Origin: an uncultured Prevotellamassilia sp.
GTDB taxonomy: Bacteria; Bacteroidota; Bacteroidia; Bacteroidales; Bacteroidaceae
Direction of reading: 5' to 3'
Length of the DNA stretch: 64,000 nucleotides
Assembly (NCBI GenBank): GCA_934255485.1
Contig: CAKQOG010000011.1
Coordinates: 1 to 64,000 of the forward strand
In this document: positions 18,301 through 26,373 of the stretch, piece after piece
Position numbering within the stretch: position 1 is the stretch's first letter
How the letters are laid out: the number at the start of each line of letters is the position of its first letter
Made by a program: the position numbers and the translations under genes
Notes under the pieces: model-generated
What the model was told of the DNA's origin: nothing
The model's input: only the letters and a program-made list of their open reading frames with translations
Database searches by the model: none

Positions 18301-18528
18301 AGCAATGTGAGCCGTATGCTATCGGCAACGCAACGCACAGACTCTTGGAACAATGCCATTAACTCGTATTTTATGGTTCACTTTATCTACAAGTTGAACA
18401 TCTTCCCTGGCGGTAGTAAGGGTGGAAACAAGGATGGCGAACGCCAAGGTCCTCCTGATATGCGTGGTCCTGGTGGTATGCCTATGCGCCCTATGGGTAT
18501 GCCAATGGGAGGCGGACACAGAATGTAA
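15400..18528 (+). CDS. Outer-membrane beta-barrel protein with CarboxypepD-like N-domain
   Basis: A 1042-residue protein with a clear signal peptide ending AAGAMAQ. Residues about 22-110 form a carboxypeptidase-regulatory-like beta-sandwich (KPVDFASVVLL, then TDEDGKFKL). A plug-like region follows (LEALVKQLPGVEVSDDG, NGKDFFKGD) and then a long beta-barrel rich in aromatic and Asn/Ser strands. This is the outer membrane beta-barrel (OMP_b-brl_3) relative of TonB receptors, without a SusD partner nearby. The last 40 residues are very rich in Gly, Pro and Met and may lie outside the barrel. It stands alone between terminators, so its substrate is unknown. Confidence 0.85.
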   Translation: MKRIFLLFILSFVLAAGAMAQKFVVTGSAIESKSKKPVDFASVVLLRADSTAVVAGTTDEDGKFKLTVGAAGKYIVKVSFVGFTPLTKNVELTAENDSLSLGALLMTSSEKVLGIATVTATASRVEQKGDTTMFSAAAYRVPTGSTLEALVKQLPGVEVSDDGTIKWNGKTVQEFLINGKDFFKGDTKTAMKNLPTELVSKIKAYDKKSDYTEQTGIDDGEETTVLDISTKRELNESWITNIDLAYGNHDRYSTRFFGTRFTDRTRVSAFGSMNNTNDLGFGGPRGFGGGGSGLTAKKNVGLDFSWENGKQKREAGRLELGGFMLYSHTSNDAVTTSNSETFLNSGNNSSFSNSRSISGSHSTNVMTRLRLEWNPDSMTNVNFQPRYSYSESNNTGNSLSATFNSNPYDIENMISPLDSIFASNAAASNPELYAMMVNTNSRLSMGDSKSHNISANLNLVRRLSSNGRNISLRASGGYSKSENHNYSISNIAYNASSNRKGSFLNQYSTMPSKNYNVSARVGYVEPLGHNWFAEARYQYSYKYSQGDRSRYNLDSLYYKKSLYPDITDFDASFGNADTYPALGMLPTTDQVLNYVRDLNNSQYATYKYFDHTATIGIRYNTSTIKFNAGVEFNPERTKLAYNRPGQNIDTLITRKVTNISPQVRLRYNFSKTNRLEISYRGSSSQPSMTDLIAVVDDSNPLSISMGNPGLKPSWNNSLRLNYNGYNVTYQRGIMVGADATFIRNSISNRMVYDESTGVRYMRPDNINGNWNGRGMFMFNTALGAQKLFNINTFTSLSYQNAVGYVSSMPNTSASTRSADNSLMEIEASAKTANNHSYNYYNDIFNKATSQKNTTRTVGVDENLNLSYRSTWFDVGILGKLGYQHARATVQDNANMDTWNFAYGANANVNTNFGLSISTDIRMSSRRGYSDATMNTNELLWNAQIAQSFLKNKAATISIQFYDILKKQSNVSRMLSATQRTDSWNNAINSYFMVHFIYKLNIFPGGSKGGNKDGERQGPPDMRGPGGMPMRPMGMPMGGGHRM

Positions 18529-18555
18529 TGCACAAATAAAATTTGCTTAGATATA

Positions 18556-18606
18556 AAGCCTTGTGAAGCACAACTATTTAAATAGGCACTGCTTCATAGG
18601 GCTTTA
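18556..18606 (+). terminator. Terminator of the large outer-membrane protein gene
   Basis: AAGCCTTGTGAAGCA (18556-18570) pairs with TGCTTCATAGGGCTT (18590-18604) at 12 of 15 positions, about 30 bases after the stop codon. Confidence 0.65.
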
Positions 18607-18654
18607 TTATATTACCATTTGGTAAATAAAATAAACGTTTGCATACAAACTAAT

Positions 18655-18698
18655 AATCGCGGCATAAAGCTTTTGTTGTATAACTTTATGTCGCGATT
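18655..18698 (-). terminator. Hairpin after pepD
   Basis: AATCGCGGCATAAAG pairs with ACTTTATGTCGCGATT around a short loop, about 30 bases past the pepD stop codon. The T run is weak on the minus strand. Confidence 0.5.
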
Positions 18699-18726
18699 GC
18701 TTGTTTAGAATATCTAACGAATAATC

Positions 18727-20187
18727 TTATTTCTTTTCAGGAACACGTTCGAGAATTGTCTTTACAAAGGTCCAATATTTATCTACACTTGGGATATAGC
18801 AACGTTCGTTAGGGGTGTGAGGTGAACGAAGGGTTGGGCCGAAGCTTACCAAATCCATGTGAGGACGGAGAGCACCAATCACACAACATTCAAGACCTGC
18901 GTGTACCACTTGAACAAGGCTATCCTCATTAAACAATTCGTGATAAATGCCCTTCATTAGTTCAACTATCTCGCTGTGTGGGTTAGGTTGCCATGCGGGA
19001 TATTCACCACTAAGTTCCACCTTCATGCCTGCCATAGCAAAGGCACTTTCGAGAGTTTCAGCACAACATTCGCGCATGCTATCACGTGAAGATCGGATGA
19101 GAATTAAAAACTCTGCCTTACCCTCACCAATGTTTACAATAGCAAGGTTAGACGACGTTTCTACAATGTTGGGAACCTCAGGAATCATGCGGAATACGCC
19201 ATTGTGTACAGCGCATAGTGCATCAACAAGGTTGTCTTGTATTTCTGCAGGAACAATGTGCTTTGGCAATTCAACGTCCTCTACATCGAGTTCAAGTGTT
19301 TTCTCGATAGGTTCGTATTCGTCTTTAAATGTCTGACGCCATTCGGCAACAACTTCTTTAAAAGCCTCTACATTTTCTTTAGGCAAGGTTAAGATAACCT
19401 CAGCCGATGATGGGATAGCATTGCGCATATTGCCACCTCTCCACTCAGAAAGACATGCTGCAAAGTTTGCAATAGCATCTTGTACCAAACGTGCCATTGC
19501 CTTATTAGCATTGCAACGTCCTTCGTTGATTTCAAGACCTGAGTGCCCACCAAAGAGTTTGTGCAACGTTACCTTTACTGCTACATCGTTAGCATCTGTT
19601 TCTTGGGGCTTATATTCGAGTGAGGCTGACATATTCACGCCACCAGCAGAGCCAATAATCATTTCGCCCTCGGTTTCATCGTCAAGATTAAGCAAAATGT
19701 CACCTTCGAGCGTTTCGCCCTTCATGTGGTTTACACCATACATGGTGGTCTCTTCGTCTGCTGTAATGAAGCCTTCAATGGGGCCGTGTTTCAATGTATT
19801 GTCTTCCATTACAGCCATGATAGTAGCTACAGCCATACCATCGTCAGAACCCAGTGTTGTGCCTTTAGCCTTTACCCAATCGCCATCTATGTAAGTCTCT
19901 ATAGGGTCGGTCTCAAAGTTGTGGGTAGAGCCTTTAACAGCTTGAGGCACCATATCCATGTGTCCTTGTAGAGTTACATATTTGCGGTTTTCCATTCCTG
20001 CAGAAGCTGGCTTGCGCATGATGATGTTGCCTGCTTCGTCTTTAAAAGCCTCAACTCCTTTGCTTTTAGCCCAGTCGAGTAAGAACTTCTGCACCTTTTC
20101 GAGATGACCAGATGGACGTGGAACTTGTGTAAGCAAATCAAAGTTTTTCCAAATAGCTTGAGGTTGTAATTTTGCAATTTCGCTCAT
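18727..20187 (-). CDS. pepD: Aminoacyl-histidine dipeptidase (beta-Ala-His type), M20 family
   Basis: A 486-residue zinc peptidase of the M20C (PepD) group that cleaves dipeptides in the cytoplasm, classically those with histidine at the second position. Metal-site motifs are visible: the first ligand in LQGHMDMV, the bridging Asp in TLGSDDGM, the general base in TADEETTM, and later LLNLDDETEG. Length fits PepD (about 485). There is no signal peptide. It lies 83 bases after the flippase-like gene and could share its transcript. Confidence 0.92.
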   Translation of the reverse strand: MSEIAKLQPQAIWKNFDLLTQVPRPSGHLEKVQKFLLDWAKSKGVEAFKDEAGNIIMRKPASAGMENRKYVTLQGHMDMVPQAVKGSTHNFETDPIETYIDGDWVKAKGTTLGSDDGMAVATIMAVMEDNTLKHGPIEGFITADEETTMYGVNHMKGETLEGDILLNLDDETEGEMIIGSAGGVNMSASLEYKPQETDANDVAVKVTLHKLFGGHSGLEINEGRCNANKAMARLVQDAIANFAACLSEWRGGNMRNAIPSSAEVILTLPKENVEAFKEVVAEWRQTFKDEYEPIEKTLELDVEDVELPKHIVPAEIQDNLVDALCAVHNGVFRMIPEVPNIVETSSNLAIVNIGEGKAEFLILIRSSRDSMRECCAETLESAFAMAGMKVELSGEYPAWQPNPHSEIVELMKGIYHELFNEDSLVQVVHAGLECCVIGALRPHMDLVSFGPTLRSPHTPNERCYIPSVDKYWTFVKTILERVPEKK

Positions 20188-20270
20188 ATCTGTATGTTTT
20201 TTTACTATGTTTACTTAGTGTGCTAAAAGGAAACATAGCGTTGTTTTGAATATACTTAATGAATATGTGC

Positions 20271-21284
20271 TTAAGCCATATCTGTAAGTTTTTCTTTATG
20301 CTGCTTAATTGGTTTACGAGCATTGACACGTGCCCAACCAAAAGCACCTAAAACCACAACTAATGCGGTTTGAATAGTATGTATAGTTAATGCAAACATA
20401 ATGGCATTAGGCTCTGTTACACCATATAGCACCAACATTGTTTTTACCGCAAAGTGCCAAGGACCTGCTCCATTGGGAGTTGGTACTAATACGGCAAATG
20501 TGCCCACACAGAAGATTAAGAATGCTGCAGATAGGTTGATGGAGGATGTAAAGTCAAAGCAAAAAAAGGCAATGTAGAAATGTAAAAAGTAACCGCCCCA
20601 TATCAGCAAGCTATATAAAAGATAGAGCGGTAGGTTTTTAACCTTTCGCAATGACAATATTCCATCCCACACATTATTGAGCATATCTTTACCCTTCTGA
20701 AAGATAGATAGCTTTTTTACCATAACTACCAAGGCAACCAAGGTCGCAATGATACATATAATGGTAACAAGGTAGCCAGTGCCCGTAAATCTATGTATGA
20801 TGCTTTCAAAGTTTGTACCAGTTTCTTTAAGAAAAGCCAAAAACACAGGCAACTGCGAAAGAAATGCAATGCCTGTAAAGAGTAGCATTAGGATAGAATC
20901 GACCAATCTTTCGGTAACAACAGTACCTAATGATTTGGTAAAAGATATATCGTCGCTCTTCTTAAGCGTTCCACATCGTGTGATTTCACCTACGCGTGGT
21001 ACCACCAAACTTGCAGCATACGACATAAAGATGGCGTCGGTGCATGAAGTGCGGCGTGCATGTTCGCCAAGAGGTTCGAGTGCCATTTTCCATCGCCATG
21101 CCCTTGCCATTTGTGGCAATATACCAAAGGCAAGTGATAGCAACATCCACCACCAATTCATCTGATTGAGCACAGCATTTATAAAACTATGCCAATCTGT
21201 ACCTCTGTACATCCACCATAAAATGCCCAAACCAAGCACAAAAGGTAGACTTATTTGCAATATGACCTTTATTAGTTGTTTCAA
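20271..21284 (-). CDS. Flippase-like integral membrane protein (LPG synthase TM / UPF0104)
   Basis: A 337-residue polytopic membrane protein, with about eight hydrophobic segments, of the lysylphosphatidylglycerol-synthase transmembrane family. Family features include the MARAWRWKMAL stretch after helix 2 and PRVGEITRCGTLKK in the cytoplasmic loop, and PTPNGAGPWHFAVK near the sixth segment. Members without the aminoacyl-transfer domain, like this one, are usually called flippase-like; the lipid handled is unknown. It diverges from rsmA across a 120-base region with -7 elements for both directions. Confidence 0.82.
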   Translation of the reverse strand: MKQLIKVILQISLPFVLGLGILWWMYRGTDWHSFINAVLNQMNWWWMLLSLAFGILPQMARAWRWKMALEPLGEHARRTSCTDAIFMSYAASLVVPRVGEITRCGTLKKSDDISFTKSLGTVVTERLVDSILMLLFTGIAFLSQLPVFLAFLKETGTNFESIIHRFTGTGYLVTIICIIATLVALVVMVKKLSIFQKGKDMLNNVWDGILSLRKVKNLPLYLLYSLLIWGGYFLHFYIAFFCFDFTSSINLSAAFLIFCVGTFAVLVPTPNGAGPWHFAVKTMLVLYGVTEPNAIMFALTIHTIQTALVVVLGAFGWARVNARKPIKQHKEKLTDMA

Positions 21285-21321
21285 CTTTCGATATTTCTAT
21301 GTTGCTTAAAATAAAAATGCT

Positions 21322-21329
21322 TACCTTTG
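21322..21329 (+). promoter_or_regulatory. -7 element of rsmA
   Basis: TACCTTTG, 75 bases before the rsmA start. A TTG lies 17 bases upstream, slightly closer than usual. A divergent minus-strand TACTTTTG at 21382-21389 may serve the flippase-like gene. Confidence 0.45.
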
Positions 21330-21404
21330 CAGCAAATTGCTTGCATTGAAAGAGTTAATATCTTCGTAATGAAAGCATAAGCAAAAGTAGAAAAAATAAC
21401 TCAG

Positions 21405-22223
21405 ATGAAGTCTGTACGCCCTAAAAAATTTCTTGGTCAGCATTTCTTGACCCATTTGCCAACAGCACAAGCCATTGCAGATACTGTGGATGCTTGCGCC
21501 GACATACCTATTCTTGAAGTGGGACCAGGCATGGGAGTGATGACACAATTCCTTCTTAAGAAAAATCGCGAGTTCAAGGTTGTTGAGATAGACTTTGAAA
21601 GTGTGGCATATCTTAAAGAGCATTATCCCGAATTAAGAGATAATATCATTGAAGATGATTTTCTTAAGATGCCACTCGACAAAGTATTCGGTGGACGCTC
21701 ATTTGTCTTAACTGGCAATTATCCCTACAACATAAGTAGTCAGATATTCTTTAAAATGCTCGAATACAAGCACCTTATCCCTTGTTGTACAGGTATGATA
21801 CAAAAAGAGGTGGCAGAGCGTTTAGCGGCTAAACCATGTTGCAAGGCCTACGGCATATTGAGCGTATTGGTACAATTATACTATCATGTGGAATACTTGT
21901 TTACTGTGGAACCTGGTGTTTTCAACCCTCCTCCCAAGGTGCGCAGTGCAGTTATCCGCATGGTGCGTAACGATGTAACCCATGTAGGATGCAATGAAAC
22001 TCTTTTGCGTCGTGTAGTAAAAACCACATTCAACCAACGACGGAAAATGATGCGTGGTTCTATAAAACCATTGCTTCATGAGTTAGACCAAAAGTGCGGT
22101 ACTACTCCTCCCGACCATACTACGTTCTTGGCACAACCATTGTTTACGCGTCGTCCAGAGCAGTTGTCGGTACAAGAGTTTATAGACCTTACCAACATGG
22201 TCGAACGGCATTATGCTATATAA
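21405..22223 (+). CDS. rsmA: 16S rRNA dimethyladenosine transferase
   Basis: A 272-residue SAM-dependent methyltransferase (KsgA) that dimethylates the two adjacent adenines in the 3' hairpin of 16S rRNA late in 30S assembly. The N-terminus has PKKFLGQHFL, the SAM-binding motif is ILEVGPGMGVMT, and the catalytic motif IV is GNYPYNISSQI. The C-terminal segment FNQRRKMMRGSI is typical. Length matches the family (about 260-275). A dTDP-glucose dehydratase gene follows 89 bases later in the same direction. Confidence 0.95.
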   Translation: MKSVRPKKFLGQHFLTHLPTAQAIADTVDACADIPILEVGPGMGVMTQFLLKKNREFKVVEIDFESVAYLKEHYPELRDNIIEDDFLKMPLDKVFGGRSFVLTGNYPYNISSQIFFKMLEYKHLIPCCTGMIQKEVAERLAAKPCCKAYGILSVLVQLYYHVEYLFTVEPGVFNPPPKVRSAVIRMVRNDVTHVGCNETLLRRVVKTTFNQRRKMMRGSIKPLLHELDQKCGTTPPDHTTFLAQPLFTRRPEQLSVQEFIDLTNMVERHYAI

Positions 22224-22312
22224 CATTTCAGCATTTTAAACACAATATAAAGGATAGCATTCCGTTTTAGTTTATATAAAATCAAAAAATAGAACATTAT
22301 ATAAGAAAGTAT

Positions 22313-23455
22313 ATGAAAACATATTTAGTCACAGGAGCTGCAGGCTTCATCGGTGCTAATTATTTGAAGTACATCCTTGCCAAGTACGACGACATCCGCG
22401 TTGTAGTGCTCGACTTGCTTACCTATGCGGGTTATCTTGGCACCATTGCCAACGATATAGACAATGAACGTTGCTACTTTGTAAAAGGTGATATTTGCGA
22501 TCGTGGTTTGCTCGATAGTTTGTTTGCAGAATATCGTTTTGATGTTGTTGTAAACTTTGCAGCCGAAAGCCATGTAGACCGTAGTATTGAAAATCCACAA
22601 CTGTTTTTACAAACCAACATACTTGGTACTCAAAACTTGCTTGATGCAGCACGCACAGCTTGGGTTAATGGACGCAATGAACAAGGCTATCCCACATGGC
22701 GTCAGGGGGTACGTTTCCACCAAGTATCTACCGACGAAGTATATGGTTCTTTAGGTGCAGAGGGCTTCTTTACAGAGCAAACTCCTCTCAACCCACATAG
22801 CCCATATAGCGCATCTAAGACATCGGCCGACCACATTGTATGTGCCTATCGCGACACCTACCACATGCCCGTGAGCATTACTCGTTGTTCAAACAACTAT
22901 GGTCCCTACCAATTCCCCGAGAAACTTATACCATTAGTTATTAACAACATACTTCAAGGCAAGCATCTTCCTGTTTATGGCAAAGGCGAAAATATTCGCG
23001 ACTGGCTCTATGTAGAGGATCACTGCAAGGCTATTGATATGGTTATTAACCAAGCAAAAGATGGTAGCATCTATAACGTAGGTGGTCATAATGAACGTCA
23101 GAACATACAGATTGTTAAGATTATCATTCGCACAATCCACGACATTATGGAGAAAGAGCCTCAGTTCCGCACCTTGCTTAAAAAACAAACGCTCAACGAT
23201 AAAGGCGAAATCAGCATTGATTGGATCAACAACGACCTTATCACCTTTGTGAAAGACCGCCTTGGCCACGATCAACGTTACGGCATAGATCCCTCAAAGA
23301 TTAAGGCAGATTTAGGTTGGTATCCAGAAACAACTTTCGAGGTTGGTATTGTTAAAACAATACGTTGGAATCTTGAACATCACGATTGGATTGAGGCTGT
23401 TAGTGGTGATGATTATCAGCAATATTACGAGAAAATGTACGCCCCCAAGCGCTAA
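22313..23455 (+). CDS. rfbB: dTDP-glucose 4,6-dehydratase
   Basis: A 380-residue short-chain dehydrogenase-type enzyme that converts dTDP-glucose to dTDP-4-keto-6-deoxyglucose, a step toward dTDP-rhamnose for surface glycans. The NAD-binding motif GAAGFIGANYL is near the N-terminus, the catalytic STDEVYGSLG is near 140, and the YSASKTSAD tyrosine/lysine pair follows. SNNYGPYQFPEKLIPL is a strong family signature. It is somewhat longer than E. coli RmlB (361). The other rml genes (A, C, D) are not adjacent, so dTDP-rhamnose synthesis would need genes elsewhere. Confidence 0.93.
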   Translation: MKTYLVTGAAGFIGANYLKYILAKYDDIRVVVLDLLTYAGYLGTIANDIDNERCYFVKGDICDRGLLDSLFAEYRFDVVVNFAAESHVDRSIENPQLFLQTNILGTQNLLDAARTAWVNGRNEQGYPTWRQGVRFHQVSTDEVYGSLGAEGFFTEQTPLNPHSPYSASKTSADHIVCAYRDTYHMPVSITRCSNNYGPYQFPEKLIPLVINNILQGKHLPVYGKGENIRDWLYVEDHCKAIDMVINQAKDGSIYNVGGHNERQNIQIVKIIIRTIHDIMEKEPQFRTLLKKQTLNDKGEISIDWINNDLITFVKDRLGHDQRYGIDPSKIKADLGWYPETTFEVGIVKTIRWNLEHHDWIEAVSGDDYQQYYEKMYAPKR

Positions 23456-23499
23456 TTGCCATTAAATGTCTGATTTTTACGTTCAAAACACATAAAACG

Positions 23500-23531
23500 T
23501 TTGTTTCGTAATCAAAAAAGATGTAATTTTG
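23500..23531 (+). promoter_or_regulatory. Promoter of rplS
   Basis: TTTG (23500-23503), 20 bases, TAATTTTG (23524-23531): a full Bacteroidetes consensus. The expected transcript start near 23538 lies just before the structured leader. Confidence 0.7.
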
Positions 23532-23542
23532 CATCGCTTTTC

Positions 23543-23590
23543 CACTCAGCCGCTGTCGGGATGCAGAGTTCCCCGTTAAGCTGAGTTGGG
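23543..23590 (+). promoter_or_regulatory. Structured leader of rplS, candidate L19 autoregulatory element
   Basis: An outer stem ACTCAGC (23544-23550) with GCTGAGT (23580-23586), and an inner stem CGGG (23557-23560) with CCCG (23572-23575), form a nested hairpin at the extreme 5' end of the expected rplS transcript. This stretch is more GC-rich than the surrounding spacer. Ribosomal-protein leaders of this kind commonly bind the encoded protein; that role is inferred here. Confidence 0.55.
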
Positions 23591-23624
23591 ACGGACAACA
23601 ATCATTTAATTACCCATCAAAGAA

Positions 23625-23993
23625 ATGGCAGATTTAATTAAAATTGCTGAAGAAGCTTTTGCTACTGGCAAGCAGTTCCCTAAATTCAAAGCAGGTGACA
23701 CTATCACAGTGGCATACAAAATCGTCGAAGGTAACAAAGAGCGTATCCAGCTATACCGCGGTGTTGTTATCAAAATCAATGGTCACCAAGACAAGAAGCG
23801 CTTTACAGTGCGCAAAATGTCTGGTACTGTAGGTGTAGAGCGTATCTTCCCTATCGAATCACCTAACATCGAGAGCATCGAGGTTAATAAGATTGGTAAG
23901 GTACGTCGTGCTAAGCTTTACTACTTGCGTGCACTCACTGGTAAGAAAGCACGTATTAAGGAAAAGCGTACAGCTATTGCTCAAAACGACTAA
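23625..23993 (+). CDS. rplS: 50S ribosomal protein L19
   Basis: A 122-residue ribosomal protein at the 30S-50S interface. Typical L19 stretches are [42 protein letters not shown] and the basic C-terminus [18 protein letters not shown]. Length is normal. The gene has its own promoter and structured leader and is followed by a strong terminator (24041-24077), so it forms a single-gene unit, unlike the rpsP-rimM-trmD-rplS operon of E. coli. Confidence 0.97.
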   Translation: MADLIKIAEEAFATGKQFPKFKAGDTITVAYKIVEGNKERIQLYRGVVIKINGHQDKKRFTVRKMSGTVGVERIFPIESPNIESIEVNKIGKVRRAKLYYLRALTGKKARIKEKRTAIAQND

Positions 23994-24040
23994 GCTTTGC
24001 ACAACATTTCTATGGCATCTTTCTGAAAGATTCCACTATA

Positions 24041-24077
24041 AAAAGAGATTTCCTATTACGGTGGGAAATCTCTTTTT
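24041..24077 (+). terminator. Terminator of rplS
   Basis: AAAAGAGATTTCC (24041-24053) pairs with GGGAAATCTCTTTTT (24063-24077), ending in five T. Confidence 0.85.
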
Positions 24078-24118
24078 AAGTAAATATAAGTCTCATCTTA
24101 CCACCGTACACAACTTGG

Positions 24119-24168
24119 TTGCTGTTTGTTGCTGTTTGTTGCTGTTTGTTGCTGTTTGTTGCTGTTTG
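24119..24168. repeat. Tandem 10-base repeat, five copies
   Basis: TTGCTGTTTG is repeated five times without interruption, about 60 bases before the radical SAM gene. The perfect identity of the units suggests recent slippage and a copy number that varies between strains. Confidence 0.9.
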
Positions 24169-24229
24169 CACAAGAAAAGAACATTATCAGCACTAACAAT
24201 GTAGCGAGAATAATTAATGTAAAGAGAAC

Positions 24230-25033
24230 ATGAATGGATATCCAGAAAATAAAGAACATAAGGGGATAGTTTATCCTTCGCCCATATTTGGCCCCATACA
24301 TAGCCGCAGATTAGGCATATCTTTAGGCATAAACCTTATGCCAGCCGATGGCAAAGTGTGCACATTCGATTGCGTATATTGCGAGTGTGGTTTCAATAAA
24401 GATCATCACCCACATCAGGCACGTCCCACCCGTCAAGAGGTTAGCAAGGCGTTAGAGCTCCAATTGCAAAAGATGCAAGCAGAGGGCATAACTCCCGATG
24501 TATTCACATTTGCTGGTAATGGTGAACCCACTGCCCACCCCGAATTTGCAGCAATCATAGACGACACTGTTCGCTTGCGCAATCAGTACTTCCCCAACGC
24601 TAAGGTAAGCGTGCTGAGCAATAGCACTATGAGCTTGCGTGCCGAAGTACACGATGCACTGATGAAGGTAGACAACAACATCCTTAAACTCGATACCGTA
24701 GATGCCGATTACATATCTCGAGTAGACCGCCCCACGGGTTGTTATGATGTTGATAAAATCATCAATTCGCTCATATCATTCAATGGCCATGTCATTGTGC
24801 AATCTATGTTTATGAAAGGCTTTAGCGAGGGCAAAAGCGTAGATAATACAAGCGATGCCTATGTGCTACCATGGCTCGAAGCCGTAAAACGCATACACCC
24901 GCAACAAGTAATGGTATACACCATAGATCGCGAGACCCCCGATCCCGACCTTCGTAAGGCCACTCATCAAGAGCTCGACCGCATAGCACAACTTGTAAGG
25001 GAGGCTGGTATTGACGTTGAAGTAGCTTATTAA
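24230..25033 (+). CDS. Radical SAM protein of unknown substrate
   Basis: A 267-residue radical SAM enzyme. The 4Fe-4S cluster motif C-x3-C-x2-C is seen in CTFDCVYC near residue 44, and the glycine motif GNGEPTAHP near 100 binds SAM. It has no extra cysteine-rich SPASM domain and is short, so it resembles the small activating-enzyme-like group; the substrate is not predictable. The start ATG at 24230 places the family segment PSPIFGPIHSRRLGISLGIN right after the N-terminus. tilS begins 29 bases downstream, so the two are probably co-transcribed. Confidence 0.85.
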   Translation: MNGYPENKEHKGIVYPSPIFGPIHSRRLGISLGINLMPADGKVCTFDCVYCECGFNKDHHPHQARPTRQEVSKALELQLQKMQAEGITPDVFTFAGNGEPTAHPEFAAIIDDTVRLRNQYFPNAKVSVLSNSTMSLRAEVHDALMKVDNNILKLDTVDADYISRVDRPTGCYDVDKIINSLISFNGHVIVQSMFMKGFSEGKSVDNTSDAYVLPWLEAVKRIHPQQVMVYTIDRETPDPDLRKATHQELDRIAQLVREAGIDVEVAY

Positions 25034-25062
25034 AATAAATGTCTGTATAAAACATTAACCCA

Positions 25063-26373
25063 ATGGCTAAATATGTAGTAGCATTGTCGGGAGGAGCCGA
25101 CTCTGTGTGCCTATTGCTCAAGTTGCTCGAGCGCAACGAAGTTGCAATTGCAGCTCATTGCAATTTTCATTTACGTGGCGAAGAGAGCAATCGCGACGAG
25201 ATGTTTGTGCGTTCACTTTGCCGTGAACGCGGAGTAGAACTTTTAGTTAAACATTTCGACACGCGCAAAATAGTTGCCCAGAGCAGCGAAAGCATTGAAA
25301 TGGTAGCTCGACGATTACGCTACGAATGGTTCACCCAACTTGTAGAACAATATGCATGTAATGGCGTGGCTGTAGGGCATCACCAAGAGGATAATGCAGA
25401 AACCTTATTACTTAACATTGCACGTGGGACAGGGCTACATGGACTTGTGGGCATGCAGTGCCATGGTTATATGGGCAAATTGGTCATTTACCGTCCGCTA
25501 CTTGTCTATTCAAAGGCACAAATCCTCAGCTATTTGCAGACAAAAGGTCAATCTTTTGTTACTGATAGCACCAATGCCGACGTACACTACAAGCGCAACC
25601 GCATACGCCAACACATTATACCAGAGTTTCAGCAACTCAATCCGCAATTTGTGCGCACCATCAATTCTATGTCTCAGCATTTGCAGTCTGCCCTGGCACT
25701 TTACCAACTCAAAGTGAACGAAATTGCTCTTTCGTGTGGTCTATCAGCAGTAGATAATGCTCCGCAATATCAGCAATTAAACATTGAGCAATTACTGCAA
25801 AAACCGCAACCATTTAGCATCTTACACGAGCTTTTGTCGCCATTAGGCTTCACCACCTCGCAGGTGCAGAGCATTCTTACTATGAAAACGGGCGGAATTG
25901 TTAGTTCTGCACTGGGCATTGCCACTCGTAATGAGAAAATGCTTATCTTTGGTCCACCTATCGCAATGGTAGAGAATATACAATTAAATATGCCCACCAC
26001 CATTGGCGAAACACTCACTACCACATTGCCCAACCACAACATCGAAGCAACGCTTCTATGTCGCAAAGATGTAGCCTCTTTGCGTTGCCAACCATCTGAA
26101 ACGCTCATAGATGCCGCAACTATAAAAGGGCAGTTAATGTTGCGCAATGTTGCCATAGCCGATCGTTTCAAACCTTTTGGTATGAAAGGCAATAGCCAAT
26201 TATTGAGCGACTACATGACCAACCATCACCTTTCGCGCGTTGAGAAAGCATTATCAGTGGTGCTGGCAGACGATTGTGGCATCGTATGGCTTGTAGGTCA
26301 GCGAGCCGACGAGCGAGTGCGCATAACCGAACATACTACCCAAATATTGCGTCTTAAACAATTGAAAGCATGA
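25063..26373 (+). CDS. tilS: tRNA(Ile)-lysidine synthetase
   Basis: A 436-residue enzyme that converts the wobble cytidine of tRNA-Ile(CAU) to lysidine, essential for AUA decoding. The ATP-PPi loop SGGADSVCLL is at residues 9-18, followed by HCNFHLRGEES and the GHHQEDNAETLLLNIARGTG segment. The C-terminal region carries the TilS substrate-binding domain (RFKPFGMKGNSQLLSDYM). Length is typical for Bacteroidales. The stop codon overlaps the ATG of the following lipoprotein gene (ATGA), a sign of translational coupling. Confidence 0.94.
   Translation: MAKYVVALSGGADSVCLLLKLLERNEVAIAAHCNFHLRGEESNRDEMFVRSLCRERGVELLVKHFDTRKIVAQSSESIEMVARRLRYEWFTQLVEQYACNGVAVGHHQEDNAETLLLNIARGTGLHGLVGMQCHGYMGKLVIYRPLLVYSKAQILSYLQTKGQSFVTDSTNADVHYKRNRIRQHIIPEFQQLNPQFVRTINSMSQHLQSALALYQLKVNEIALSCGLSAVDNAPQYQQLNIEQLLQKPQPFSILHELLSPLGFTTSQVQSILTMKTGGIVSSALGIATRNEKMLIFGPPIAMVENIQLNMPTTIGETLTTTLPNHNIEATLLCRKDVASLRCQPSETLIDAATIKGQLMLRNVAIADRFKPFGMKGNSQLLSDYMTNHHLSRVEKALSVVLADDCGIVWLVGQRADERVRITEHTTQILRLKQLKA

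Noticed and set aside
23543..23590. Possible tRNA or small RNA gene upstream of rplS
   Set aside because: It has no cloverleaf, no T-loop and no CCA end; position and promoter fit an mRNA leader better.
24098..24204. Reading the 10-base tandem repeat as part of a protein
   Set aside because: The frames through it give only repetitive Cys/Leu/Val sequence with no flanking coding character.
26370..26373. Possible frameshift between tilS and the lipoprotein gene
   Set aside because: The ATGA overlap is normal translational coupling; both proteins are complete, and the second has its own signal peptide.
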